From Moringa oleifera (lineage: Eukaryota; Streptophyta; Magnoliopsida; Brassicales; Moringaceae), in contig JAJFZO010000896.1 in the NCBI GenBank assembly GCA_021397835.1, positions 4,876,501-4,940,500 of the forward strand: a stretch of 64,000 nucleotides of DNA, in the 5' to 3' direction. The notes below the pieces were generated by a model. It was given only the letters and a program-made list of their open reading frames with translations, did not search any database and had not been told where the DNA came from. Positions 21,939 to 33,388 of the stretch are shown here, piece by piece. Made by a program: the position numbers and the translations under genes. Position 1 is the first letter of the stretch, and the number at the start of each line of letters is the position of its first letter.

Positions 21939-22196
21939 CAAAATTTTAAAACAAAATATTAAAAAGAAAAAAAGAGAGAAAATCACAAAAAAGAAAAGGC
22001 ATAAGGGAAGAAAATGTAAAAAAATAAAAATTTAAATAAAATGAAAGATAAACAACAAAAAAAAAGAATTAAAAATAAAAATAAAAAATACTTTTTATCT
22101 AAAAAAAGGATGTGACACGAGAAAATGTTTTAAAAAAGAAAATGTAGAAAAATAAAAACTAAAAATAATCTAAAGAACATATAAAAGAAAAAATAT

Positions 22197-23273
22197 AAAA
22201 GCATGCCTTCAAGAAATACAATTATGAGATTTGAAGACCAGACAACACTAGCATGGTAAAAGCCACACGAAAATCCATTGGAGATAGGAAAAGTCACTCT
22301 AGATAGCACCTAAAAAATGACGAGTAACTCCCTCTATCTACATTTACTCCTCCATCTTTCTCTCCCTCTCTCTTCCTATCTAAGAAAAATCATAGGTAAA
22401 GTTTTCATTCAATGTTGGAGAAGTTTGATAGGAGTAGCTCCAATAAGACCACCTTTCCCATAAAAGCACTAGCATAAAAATACTTTTGTCACTGATAACA
22501 AATGTATCTAGATGAAAGTATTATTTGGAAAGCGTTTCAAAGTACCAAGTCATAGGACTTGAATTTCAAAGTCTAAGCCCTAGATTTAGGTGTTTCAAAT
22601 GTAATCTACCTATCAAAGCCTCTTACTGCCATAATTAACACCAACAAAATTTGGTGCCGACATATTCAACTAATACAACTTCAACTTCATACCTAAGTTT
22701 CATTGCAAAGAATAAATGTGAAAAGAAGTGTTTTTTTTAACATAAGTGAAAGCAATCAAACACATAATGCTATAGAATCTATATTAGAGGAGTTACCAAA
22801 AACTATATGAAAATCAAACAATGGCATATTTTTGTAATAGAACAGTCATCATGACCCAAGATTGAGAACAAAAGACGAAAGAGTTAACCGACTTACTTCC
22901 CATTAAAACCCAATGACAAGCTAGCAAGAACAACGTAGGTACCAAATGCCATAAATGAGATGTATAAATATGGGGCATTATATCATAAATTGGGGACTTA
23001 TAGGAAAGCCTTACACCCACTAGCCGAGATATTCTTGTTCAATGGCCTTGAAAGGAAAACAAAAAAGATACTAAGGGGGAAGAAAAAAGGTGCCAACAAT
23101 AAAATTCAAGAAGGATATCAATTTATTCTGTGCAAGAATGGAAATAAGATAACCTTCAATTTATTCCTCACATAATGATCATTTACTTGAAAATGATACT
23201 ACAGATAAGAGAAACACCTACTTAACTGTTCAATTCCTAATCATAAAAAAAAAAAAGCAAGAAAAACATGTCA
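22197..23273 (-). repeat. Y block, copy 5 (right-truncated at the island edge)
   Basis: Matches the other copies from gcatgccttcaagaaatac up to gcaagaaaaacatgt at about 23273, then diverges into caatcccaaaggccataagc. The LLATG segment and right part are absent. A YIF1 amino-terminal exon follows at 23784-23905 in the same orientation. Confidence 0.82.
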
Positions 23274-23905
23274 ATCCCAAAGGCCATAAGCCAACAACCT
23301 TAAATTCATATTCAAGTAATCAAAAAGGAAAAGGCAATAATACGCTATTTAGCACTAATTAACCTGATATGAGTTCCCTCTGGTACGAGATGTTGTTAGC
23401 AACTGCCATATCATTATGATCTCAAGCAAAGTTGTTTGAGCTTTTTTTTCAAGCAAAACATGAGTCCTTTGTTTAATTCATGTCAAAATCTTTATAATGT
23501 TTTGTTTTCAAAGAATAATTAACATTTGACATAAATTGGTCAAATGACAAGAAAAACCTTAATGTATATGTGCTTTCAACCACTCTATGAATAATTTGCT
23601 ATGAAATATTTTTCAATTCAAATGTGATCAAAAGCTGAAATTCGATCTTTTCCTCTGTCATGAGTCAAAAAGGTAGCAACATATTATCATTTAATAAAAT
23701 AAACTACATGCCTAATCATTCAAAGCTGTTTCAAGCTCAAACCAGAGTGGCACCTTAAGTTACGGTCTTCACATGCTACTTACATTGCTTTGCACATATT
23801 CAGAGCTTGATCCCAAGATCTTCTCTCCATATGTGCCCAGTTCAGTTCGGATGAGTCCAGAGCCAGCACCATAAAATGCATTCCCAAATTGAAGCATTTG
23901 CAGGA
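22897..23905 (-). pseudogene. YIF1: YIF1 pseudogene with amino-terminal exon, copy 5
   Basis: Only here is an upstream YIF1 exon present. The - strand 23905-23784 reads QFGNAFYGAGSGLIRTELG then TYGEKILGSSSEYVQSN, ending at a GTAAGT donor. This is the conserved amino-terminal part of plant YIF1. After about 0.5 kb of intron-like sequence come exon a (about 23215-23128, donor lost) and exon b (23045-22897, with the LSYKSPIYDI frame, shift, then the membrane segment). The same one-base shift before NAPD is present. Order and orientation agree with a real gene, so this looks like the ancestral arrangement. The exons for the later membrane segments were not found. Confidence 0.85.
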
Positions 23906-25260
23906 CAGCTTACTGAATTGTAGCAAACCAACCAACAGGAACGAAAGGTATAATGCCTTAGGTATCTTTGTTTAATAATGGCAACACAACTTATGTGGCA
24001 TCAGTATTTCCATTCTCCATGAACACTTCAATTAACACAAGTAAAATCAAAAGTCCAGTTCTAGGAAGTTTTATTTGTCTAGGAAAGTTGACATAACTTG
24101 TGTAGTGACAACCCTAGCTTTCTCACAGTACATTCAAGATAACCATGTAAAGAGCATTCTCACAAAGGTTCAGTGATTCTAATTATTTTTAAAGACAAAA
24201 AAAAAAAGAAAATCTAGAGAAGGAAACCACAACTTTTTTAAATACCATAGATATTCACGATACAAGAAGGCAGTGTGGCCAAAGTGCAAGAAGGAAACCA
24301 TACCTTATCATATGCATTACCAAACTGCCAAGAAAATATGAATTGCAGAACTGCTGTGCAGCTCTAACCCCTTTCTGCAAATGATGGATATCCAATATTA
24401 GCAAACAGTGCAAACTAGTACAGACCACAAGCTACAGTTTAAAACAATACAACTAGCAGAATGATCTTTTGTGTATTTCATATTTAATCTGACTCAGATA
24501 ACACAAATAAATAAGCTTTGCCATGAACTGAGCTGCTCGCAGGCTGCCTGGGTTCTGCTCTTGGCTGGCTTGCCTAATCTTGTTATAGTTTGTTTATTGA
24601 CAAGTTTGGCTCATTTAACTTGTCAGCCAGCTTGAATAAGTTAGTATTACAAATATTTATTTATACATCACATGAAATATATAACAAAGTTTTTGGGTTT
24701 TTTGTTCTTAACTGTTATGATGAACAGAAACATGTGTAGCATGAGTAAAATACCTCCTGAAATAACAAGCTCTGTTTTTCCCTTCTTCATTCTTTACCTA
24801 GATGGAGATTTACTCCCTAAATTTTCTTTCCATTTCTCTTTCATTACATTATATCAAATTGCCTATACACATACTATACGGGTATGTATGCGTATGATCT
24901 TTTTGATAGTTAAAGTATGTAGATCAGGAAAACAGAAAATTCGATGTGCTTGATGGTGGATCTTGATTGCACGAAAAAAATGTGTCTCTCACTCAGTTTA
25001 GGATTGTTATTTCATAATGTTTCTTTTTATACAATGTTCTCGGAACACTTAACTAATTGATTTATGATTCAGATTCTAATCCATCAATTTTTGTAGATTT
25101 TTGTTTGCTTTGTCACTTACATGGGTATCTTCGGTGATGTCTAATCACATGTGGGAGAAAATCATACATAAGAATACAAACTGCAACAAGAACAGGTGAT
25201 TGAGCATAGCCAACCATTTATTTCCCAGATAACACATCTTCGAACAACGATAAGGGAATT
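23906..25260. other. Intergenic or intronic, no recognised gene
   Basis: Base composition is more balanced than in the array. A 73-bp segment at 24311-24383 (- strand) lies between a TTTGCAG acceptor-like and an AAG-GTATGG donor-like site and contains QFGNAYDK in one frame, echoing the QFGNAF of the YIF1 exon. Whether it is a real exon is uncertain. The 93-residue + strand frame at 24672 shows no family feature. Confidence 0.4.
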
Positions 25261-25439
25261 ATACTAACCTCCCGTAGAATCACCTCCCATTTCTTGTTTG
25301 CAACCATCATTAGCAAGGGGTTAGACCGTCAGTTCCCATCATTTGAATCACTTGAGCCTTCTAGCTTATCAGTCAACAAATCCCACTTTGCTCTTTCTAC
25401 ATTTTGCCTCTATAAATTGAATACAAGAAGTGAAACAAG

Positions 25440-25682
25440 TCAATGTCTCCCAATTTCAAGAACAGCAGGATTGACAAACTCTTGGCACAGATCTGGGAAA
25501 GGGACCTCATCCTTAGGATACAAAAACAGAGATTTGTAGCTCAGAAATGCTGCAATTGACAGCACTGGTGACAAGCAACCAAATATTCCACCATAGAGCG
25601 GCATCTGCGACGTGAATCCTCTTCTTCGCCGTTGCCTTTGGGAGATCCAATCTTTTGATTGCATACGATTTCTTAAGGGCAT
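25440..25682 (-). CDS. Unrecognised 80-residue open frame
   Basis: ATG at 25682, stop at about 25440. The frame contains a basic stretch QRQRRRRGF near residue 17, a hydrophobic stretch GGIFGCLSPVLSIAAFL near residues 31-47, and a charged or polar C-terminus. GC content is higher than its surroundings, which could fit an old exon. It overlaps a + strand open frame. I see no family signature and no neighbour that clarifies its role; it may be spurious. Confidence 0.25.
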   Translation of the reverse strand: MPLRNRMQSKDWISQRQRRRRGFTSQMPLYGGIFGCLSPVLSIAAFLSYKSLFLYPKDEVPFPDLCQEFVNPAVLEIGRH

Positions 25683-25894
25683 TTAGCATTGGTATGGTTC
25701 CACGCCAAAAACGTGAACAGAAATAGCCGTTGTGAGGAGCACGTGAGCATTAATATCAGGTATCCATTTTTTATGTTTGCTTCGGATCGTGGCCAAAGCT
25801 GGGATGGGCTGGGCTGACTCCAGCGATCCTGTTACTCTGTAATTGGGCTGGGCTGACTGCAGCTATCGTGTAAACATGACTGTATTGGGCTTGG

Positions 25895-26160
25895 CCGGAC
25901 TGATTGCATATGGCGTGTTTCCAGTTCCAGTTGCCTTTGCTAATGTGCTTTCTCCATCTGGTGCTGCCCTACCATCTGTAGTAATGATGTATCCCATAAT
26001 CAGGATATCGGTTATGGTTCTTCTGCTGAGTGCTTTGAGTTTGGGTCTCTACAACTTGTGCATTTCTCAGGCATGGATAAGGCATCAGCTGTGTACGATC
26101 AACGGGATTATTAAGGAGATTTTGAACCAGATCAACCCTCTTCCTCAAACGTGGGAGGTA
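25895..26160 (+). pseudogene. PAP/OAS1-like nucleotidyltransferase 3' fragment, copy A
   Basis: Reads IAYGVFPVPVAFANVLSPSG and SVVMMYP, then shifts frame where the sister copy has YDQDIGYGSS. It ends at a GTAATT donor. It corresponds to 30384-30643 of copy B. It matches the C-terminal low-complexity region of plant proteins with a PAP/OAS1 substrate-binding domain. No catalytic domain is present. Confidence 0.65.
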
Positions 26161-27460
26161 ATTGCTCTGTTCTTTATATTAAATGCCAAGTTTACTCCAT
26201 TGGAGCCATTAAATAATAAGGATGTTCTTCCAGAGGTTTCTATAGATGGCTCCTGGTTTCTCCTATAACCGTGCTTACTAGAAAACGAGACCTTCTTTTA
26301 GCCAGAGGGGATTACAAGCTTAGAATAGCTTCGGATTGGTATGTATGAACCAAGCTTGATCTCAGTCTTTAACTGATGAAATTTTGCATCTATGCCAAAC
26401 AGCAATTTTAGTGGTTTAATAGACTAAGTGCTGAGCTACTTCAGCCTCTTCATCATTTAACTCTACTAAGAAAATCTGGTAGCAAAAGATTGAGCTCAGG
26501 CATGCAGGACACTTATTTCTTTCTATGAGGCAGGTTGAAAGGTCTCTCTACCATCTTGTTTCTTTTAAAGCTGTATTTCCTGCTAATGCATATCTTGTTT
26601 CTAGTAACTACGTGCATTCCAGAAAAAACATAAATTTATACATGTTCTTGACTAACCAGATAGCAATGTAGCCAATGTTAACGATGTTTCTGATGTGAGA
26701 AAAGTGAGATTGAAGAATTCCCTGATGGTATCTTGCATCAACTGAAACTAGCACCTTCTGCATTCCCAACACTAGTAATATGGAAAAGTTGAGTAGCCTC
26801 ACTCGTGCATCAGGTGCTATGGTCAAAAGTTTTATTAATTTAACATCAATAAAAAACCTTTTTATATATTTATATGATTTTTCTGGATTTGGTTTTAAGA
26901 AAAGAATTTTAGGCTTGAACATCAAACATAACTTTGAAGCTTCATTTAAATTATATTAAGTTTGCATGCGTAATTTTTTCACTGAACTCTAAAAATCTGC
27001 CTGCACCACATTGGGTGCCTTTAGCTTCATGATTGTGCAGGTACAGTCTTAACCAAGTTTAATCTGCCTATTATTACATGACAACACTTTTGATGTTTGT
27101 TTTTGTCTTAATGTTGTTTCTCGATTATCATTAGCAGGTTTTTGGTTTTTGTTTTACTTTCTAACGAAGAAGAGGAATAAATAAGAGGTGTGATACTGAT
27201 CATAATTGACTTTTCCCTTTCTGATAGAGGAGGGGAGCAGCATTTATGGCTTATGAAGCACTGCCCAACCGAACTGTTTGTTATATTAAAAGGCTTGGCA
27301 AGCCGAGTACTTTATTAATTTTATTAACCATTCATGCTAATGGGTCAACATACAGCAAAATAGCACCTCATACTCATTCGTGGAGACTAATAATAACTGT
27401 TAGCAACCACTACATTGCATTTGGAGTGAAACAAACCAAGTATACATCTACGATAAGGTA
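25895..27460 (+). repeat. Duplicated block A
   Basis: Diverged partner of block B (30384-33030). Shared landmarks: aactgaaactagcaccttctg (26740 and 32080), gactgatgaaattttgcatc-like text (26370 and 30860), and ttatattaaaaggcttggcaag (27280 and 32970). Block B is longer, mainly through a TA- and T-rich insertion at 32200-32640. Sequence between landmarks holds no recognised gene. Confidence 0.75.
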
Positions 27461-27681
27461 AGAAAACAATTGAAGTGGTGGTTGATGTTTATGCATGTTA
27501 GCTTGAAAACTAACTGGTATAAGGTGCCACATTGCAGGAAGTCTCCAAACTTGTGACATGGCATGGATTTGGCTCACCTGATATAGATGATAATGATGAA
27601 AATGCAGGATCTTACTTCATCAGTGCTATGTGCTGGAAGAGTGACTCCCCTACCATATAGGTGCTAGTGCTTGCTACTTGA
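27376..27681 (+). pseudogene. COP1: COP1 3'-end fragment (two exons)
   Basis: Exon i (about 27376-27452) retains ITVSNHYIAFG-like sequence equivalent to LTVNSxYIACGSETN of COP1 WD40 repeat 7, ending at GGTAAG. Exon ii (27538-27681) reads WHGFGSPDIDDNDENAGSYF then ISAMCWKSDSPT. About 27 bp encoding the LTANSQGTI region are then missing, a stop follows, and VLVLAT ends the frame. It is a second COP1 end, distinct from 45480-45809; the two share intron and 3' flank (27460-27900 and 45560-46100). Confidence 0.8.
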
Positions 27682-27689
27682 AACAATTA

Positions 27690-28519
27690 GAGAAGGCATA
27701 GTATTTTAGTAGGAAAAGATTAAGTGAAAAGTTTCTGTTGTTCATTGTTCATAGCTATAGCTACTTGTGTATATAATTCATTGGACGTGCAAAGTAAGAG
27801 ATACTCTGTTTGATCTAATGAGGCCTTGGTTGGCCTTGGTTCTGTAAATTCTGTAAATTTTGGCAACTTTTGATAAATGCATTTTTAATTTTGGCTGCTT
27901 GTCTTTTTACTCTTTGAGAATGAAATATGTGCATGAGAAAATTTTTACCACCTAATTTATATTTCTTCTGGCAGTTTATGAGTGGACTACCAAGATCTAG
28001 GAATCAGCTTTGAAGCTGTTGGGATTGTCCTGGGTTTTTGCAAGAGAAGTTCTAAATGTTGTTACTTATTTCATTACATTTTCCTGTTTTCCTTTTTAAC
28101 ATTATAAAGAAGGGATTAATTAAACTTTTGAAAGCAGCTCACAGGATCATGCATTGTAAACTATGTTGATATTATTGATTGATACACTCAACATTAGAAA
28201 GCGACTAGCTTCGACAATGATCATTTATGTCTTGACTTCTTGAAGATTTGGATAGTTTACCTCTTGTGTTTCAAAAACATTCACACAGTTTTTTTTTGAG
28301 ATAGAGAGGTATCTTGTTGCACCCAAGAAGAAAGTGGTGGTAAGATGCCTTGTTATGAGAGTGAGTGGTAATGTTGTTTTTTGTGTTTTATTTACTGCAC
28401 TATAGGGAAAGAGCTATTCTCCCGTGGTCTTATGGTTACAAAAATAGTAAAATTATTTTTTTTTGGGTGTTTCAGTTACTGCATTAAGGCTTCATAAATA
28501 GGTTGACTAAAGGAAAAAT
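27690..28519. other. No gene seen
   Basis: The first 200 bp match the 3' flank of the COP1 pseudogene (45810-46080). The rest is AT-rich single-copy-like sequence with no recognised feature. Confidence 0.5.
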
Positions 28520-30647
28520 TTGCCTTAGTTGGCTCACAATGTCAAAATGGCCAAGTTTGAACTCCTGTTAGTTAAGTTGGAAGATTCGATTAAATTGGGC
28601 TATGTCATTATGTTTAATTCTATATTCATCAAAATTTATGCAAGAGAACCGAGGCAAGAGGATAGTGATTATTGTGTTTGGAATGAATGGGATGTGGATT
28701 CTAGGACTGACGTGGTTGAAGTGGGCACTGACGTGGTTGAAAGCGCAGTTTCTGCAACTAGGACTTCACATTGTCAGACCCATTCTATGTCTGTTTACAA
28801 GCCAGACCTAGGGCTTGGATCCAAACTGATTCTGTCAGTTCTTCTTGCACTAGTAGATTCTGAATCAGAGCATAGTGGTCATGATAACGGACAGGTTCTA
28901 CCATATGCCTTGAATCCCCCTGGACCACCATTCCCTTCTCTAACCATGCTTCCAGTGTATAATCTTCCAATTGAGACAAAAACTTATTGTGCTTGTAAAA
29001 CCCATTCTGATAGGGATGAAAAGTTTAACATTTATCGAAAAGGTCAGCCAGATTGCTCGGATTCAACCAAGAATCTTTATCTGCCAGGCAATTTCAATAT
29101 TTCTACTTCTATGAAGGGTGATGCTCCCTTGCAGTGGTTTGACAATCACAAGCCTGACATTCTGAACAATGATTTTTTGGGCCATGGGAAGAATCTGCAA
29201 TATGGAAGGTTTTGCCAGAATAGTCTACATTATGGGTCTTTATTAAATCCTTCTTCTGTTGTTGCTCCACTAGTGGACTTAAAAGGATAATTTCTGTATG
29301 AATGTCCTGGAAAGCTTCCTTCTGAGAACATGAATATCTTTACTCAGTTTATGAGTTATAACTCTCGTCTTTTGCCCACATCCCAACTCCACATTTATTC
29401 TGATGGACCTCATGGTGCTGATGGACAGTATGCTGACAAGAGTACTTCATGTCGAGGTGGCAATGGACTGCCTAATCCTGTAAGATGATTGGCCCTAAAC
29501 TCAAGTGTTATTTAAGCTTAAGTTTATTTATTTATTTTTTCTTTTTTTATATATATAATGCAATCTTCGTTTTATCCCTGCTTCAAATATTCACCAAATT
29601 GTTACTAATCATTCAGTTGGGATGCAAAAAGGTTGATGTGTCACATCAAATATTTGACAGCTTCATCTATAGCATATGTGAAAGTTGGATTTAAAGTGTT
29701 TGTCATTCCCTTTTCAATTTTGCTTAGTCCTCTTATTTGACTTAAAATGGACCTGGAGGGCTGCAATTCACTGGTTAGTGAGACCACTTAAATTCTTTCT
29801 CTTGTGAGAGAGCAGGCTTTCCGAGGCTAGTAGAACATATCTTTTGAAAATACACAGTTGAAGATTGAACCATCAGCTTCGTGGTATGACTTGTTCCCAA
29901 CCAAAAGAACTGTTTAGCTTCTGAATTTGTTAAGTAAATCTGTGATTTTGAATTTATTTTTTGATTTTCCTTTGATTAACATCAATTTACCATGATTTTT
30001 GCTTTTCAGTCTTGTATTCAGTATTTCTGGTCTCATTATGCAGATCACTTATGTTTGTTTATTAATTCTTTAATCTCACAGAAGACTTTTTTCTGCAACT
30101 TGCCTTGTTCCAATACCAGAAGCTGTGGGAGGAGTTACAACTATGATAAGAAGAATCATCACCGTGATAGAGAAGGAAACTGGAATATTAACTCCAAGCC
30201 ACAGTCTGCTGGTCGTGCCCAGCATAAAAAAGTTCAGAAACCTAACATGAGGTTCAACAAGTGTACAGCAAACCATAGCCGATCGAATAGGCCACCACGG
30301 GATTCGTAGAAGCATCACCCATTTCCCTCAAGTTATCATAAAAGTTTTTCTCATTTCTCAGAATTCACAAATCATTGTTTAACCAACATTGCATATGGCA
30401 TGTATCCAGTTCCAGTTGCCTATGCTAATGTGCTTTCTCCATCTGGTGCTGCCTCACCATCTGTAGTCATGATGTATCCATATGATCAGGATATCGGTTA
30501 TGGTTCTTCTGCTGAGTGCTTTGAGTTTGGGTCTGTACAACCTGGCATTTCTCAGGCATGGGCAAGGCGTCACCTGTGTACGATCAACAGGATTATTAAG
30601 GAGTTTCTGAACCAGATCAACCCGCTTCCTCCAACTACGAAGGTAAT
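28520..30647 (+). pseudogene. PAP/OAS1-like nucleotidyltransferase 3' part, copy B
   Basis: Two exons. Exon 1 (about 28640-29479) contains NPPGPPFPSLTMLPVYNLP, then HKPDILNNDFLGHGKNLQYG and RFCQNS. It has a stop at about 29288 and resumes in another frame as ENMNIFTQFMSYNSRLLP, ending at GTAAGA. Exon 2 (about 30083-30643) contains NHHRDREGNWNINSKPQSAG, RSNRPPRDS, a stop at 30307, then YGMYPVPVAYANVLSPSGAA and YPYDQDIGYGSSAE, ending at GTAATT. These are hallmarks of the C-terminal tail of a plant family with a poly(A)-polymerase/OAS1-type fold, whose biochemical role is poorly known. The N-terminal catalytic part is absent. The 253-residue open frame at 28529 is part of exon 1, not an intact gene. 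Confidence 0.72.
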
Positions 30648-33030
30648 TACTGTGTTCTTTATACTAATGCCAAGTTTACTCCATTGGAGCTATTAAATAA
30701 TAAGGATGTTCTTCCAGAGGTTTCCATAGATGGCTCCTGGTTTCTCTTATAACTGTGCTTACTGGAAAATGGGACCTTTTTGAGCTAGAGGGGATTACAA
30801 GCTTAGAATAGCTTCAGATTGGTATGTATGAGCCAAGCTTAATCTCAGTCTTTAACTGATGAAATTTTGCATCTATACCAAACAGCAATTTTAGACTAAG
30901 TGGTTTAATAGACTGAGTGCTGAGCTCCTTCAGCCTGTTCATCATTTTACTCTACTAACAAAATCTGGTAGCAAAAGATTGAGCTCAGGCATGCAGGACA
31001 CTTCTTTCTTTCTATGAGACAGGTTGAAGGGTCTCTCTACCATCTTGTTTCTTTTAAAGCTGTATTTCCTGCTAATGCATATCTTGTTTCCAGTATCTAC
31101 TTGCATTAATGATTTCCACATTCAAAGTACAACTATTGATTGCATATTATCTGCCTGGCCCTTTTGCAATGGCATGACTTCTCTGGGAGAAATATGGGAG
31201 GGTCTTGTTAATGCTCGTGACATTTTAGACTACAGATTGTTGAGCATTCACTCCAAAAATTGGGAACTTGTCAAAGATGTGATTGAGGATTGACGAGCAT
31301 GCACCATTGCCAATGTGGACCTAATTAGTGAATGATGCTTTCACGTTGTTACGTTGGCATGATATTTGATTTCCACTGGCTTCTTGTTGATTTCTTCTTA
31401 CTTCTAAGCTGGGACTGTCTTTGATGTTTTTGAGGTATCATCTTAACTGGGGGGTTTGACTTGATTTACCACATTGTCGGGCCACTGGAATTATCAGTTG
31501 AAGGATTCAGATGTTCCTTCTCTTATGTCTCTAAGCCAAGGCGATGGTGTGGCTTCAACCAACTATGCTGGTAAATACCTTCCATTATCCAAGAGGGAAA
31601 TCTTGACTTTTTGTTCAAGTGTTGTGCATTGTTGACTGCAGGTATGTCACAGTATACTGAAACTATACATCAGATATAATCAGTATTCAAAAATCAGAAG
31701 GATCTATATGGTGTGAGGGGGAGTCATTTTGTCATTGTATATGAGGCTTCTTCAGCTTCATTATACTAGGGAATTTTAGAGGACAAAGAACCTATGTTGT
31801 ATTTAGGAGATTGTTTGTTTTATACTCAGCTCTTTTGCAATAATTGTTCTCTTACTTTGGTGGACATGTTACATGGGCTTATTTACATTCAGGTTCGCCT
31901 GTTGTTGATACAGTTTTTTATCACACATTCTGAAGTGGTAGACAAAAATGAAAAAAAGAAAAGAGGAGAAGAAAAAACATAAATGTATACATGTTCTTGA
32001 TTAATCAGGTAGCTATGTAGACGGTGTTTCTGATGTTAGCAAATTGAGACTGAAGAATTTCCTGGCGGTATCCTGCATCAACTGAAACTAGCACCTTCTG
32101 CCTTCCCAATACCATTAAGTGTACCTGGAATGTCATCCCTTATGGAAAAGTCAAAGTAGCTTTCTCTTTTGGAAGGTTGATAGGGGGTCTCTGTACGGCA
32201 CTGCGGTCAATTTTTTTTTTTTTTTAAATTTAGTGTAAAAAAATATTTTTATATATTTATATGATTTTTTAGATTGAATTTTAATAAAAGAATTTTAGAC
32301 TTGAACATCTAACATGACTTTGAAGCCTCATTTAAATTATATTAAGTTTGTATGTGTAAATATTTCTTTTATTCTGTGAAATTTCACTTATGTTTTTGCG
32401 TGTATATATATATATATATTCATATATTTATATGCTCTTTTGAATTTTTTAAAAAATTGAATTCAAACATTTAGCATGATATTGAGATTGCATTTAAATT
32501 ATATTAAATTTATGTGTTTCTTTGAAATTTTATTTAAATTATATTAAATTATATGTTTTTTTGGGGAAATTTTATTTAAATTTTATTAATTTTTTTATAA
32601 AATCTTATTTGAATTTTCTTACCAAACTAAAAAATTTTGCTTGCATCTTTGCCATTGGGTGCCTTTGGCTTTATGGTTGTGCTGGTATAGTCTTAACTAA
32701 ATTCCAGTCTTCCCAATCATCTTGTTTGTGTATATATATAATATACAAACAAAAGATTACTCATAGTGTAATCTGATTATTACATGATAACACTGTTAAT
32801 ATTTGTTTCTGTCTTAATATTGAGGCACTGCTAGTTTTCGTTAGCAGGTTTTTCATTTTTGTTTTAATTTCTAATGAATAGGAGGAATGGATATAAGTCT
32901 GATATCGCTCATAATTGACTTTTTCCTTTTTGATAGAAGTACAATTCGAAACACTGCTCAGTCGTTTGTTATGTTATATTAAAAGGCTTGGCAAGTTGAG
33001 TACAGCAAAAAAGCACCCCTTACACTGATT
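30384..33030 (+). repeat. Duplicated block B
   Basis: Partner of block A (25895-27460). It contains the end of PAP-like copy B, an unrecognised open frame at 31024-31293 (89 residues, ending GWELVKDVIED-like), and an AT-rich insertion with (TA)n at 32404-32420. Several ATTTAAATTATATTAA repeats near 32330-32580 look like local tandem decay products. Confidence 0.72.
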
Positions 33031-33080
33031 CATACAGAGGATAACATAGAGAATACTTTCACAAAGCCCCTAACTTAAAA
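33023..33080 (+). mobile_element. Possible Ty1/copia RNase H carboxy-end remnant
   Basis: The frame attcatacagaggataac.. reads IHTEDNIENTFTKPLT followed by a stop. The D-N-I..-F-T-K-P-L pattern is how many plant copia polyproteins end. Only about 50 bp are recognisable, so chance similarity is possible. Confidence 0.35.
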
Positions 33081-33111
33081 GACTCTAGGGACTTCATGTC
33101 TATTACTGAGT

Positions 33112-33150
33112 CCTCTGTCTATAAACATCCCCTCTCTCTCTCTTACAAGA
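33112..33150 (+). promoter_or_regulatory. Possible relic core promoter of the COP1 copy
   Basis: gtctataaac (about 33116) resembles a TATA box. It is followed by a pyrimidine patch (ccctctctctctctta), a common layout upstream of plant genes, about 270 bp before the COP1 ATG. No experimental or comparative support is available from sequence alone. Confidence 0.3.
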
Positions 33151-33388
33151 TCTTTCAAACTTCTTTTAAGACCCTTGTCAATTCCAATTGCCTATGCCCT
33201 AGACCCGAGCAAATGATTGACCCGAAGAAGAGGATTTCCTCTATCTTGCTAGTCGTAACAAGAAAGATAATACTTCAGATGGGTCATGAAGCGAGTATGA
33301 TGCTCCGGTATCTTTTGGAGATGAAGAGCTTCATCTCTAAATAATAATAAAAGAAGTTGTGAAAATTGAGGGCATTGAAGAAGTGTCG

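Noticed and set aside
710..22000. Cassandra TRIM retrotransposons as the source of the full 5S copies
   Set aside because: Copies run the full 5S length in a regular 280-bp head-to-tail array with no TG..CA ends or primer site seen. Kept as an open alternative only for the half copies.
24672..24953. 93-residue plus-strand frame as a gene
   Set aside because: No family feature, no splice context, AT-rich surroundings; compatible with chance.
25800..25865. Repeated ttgggctgggctgact motif
   Set aside because: Two imperfect short units only; no larger structure or partner found.
28529..29290. 253-residue frame as a functional gene
   Set aside because: Homology to the PAP/OAS1-like tail continues past its stop in another frame, the upstream catalytic part is missing, and the first 35 or so residues lack family likeness.
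32404..32420. (TA)n and (GT)n tracts (also about 40400) as regulatory sites
   Set aside because: Short microsatellites in intronic or intergenic DNA with nothing pointing to regulation.
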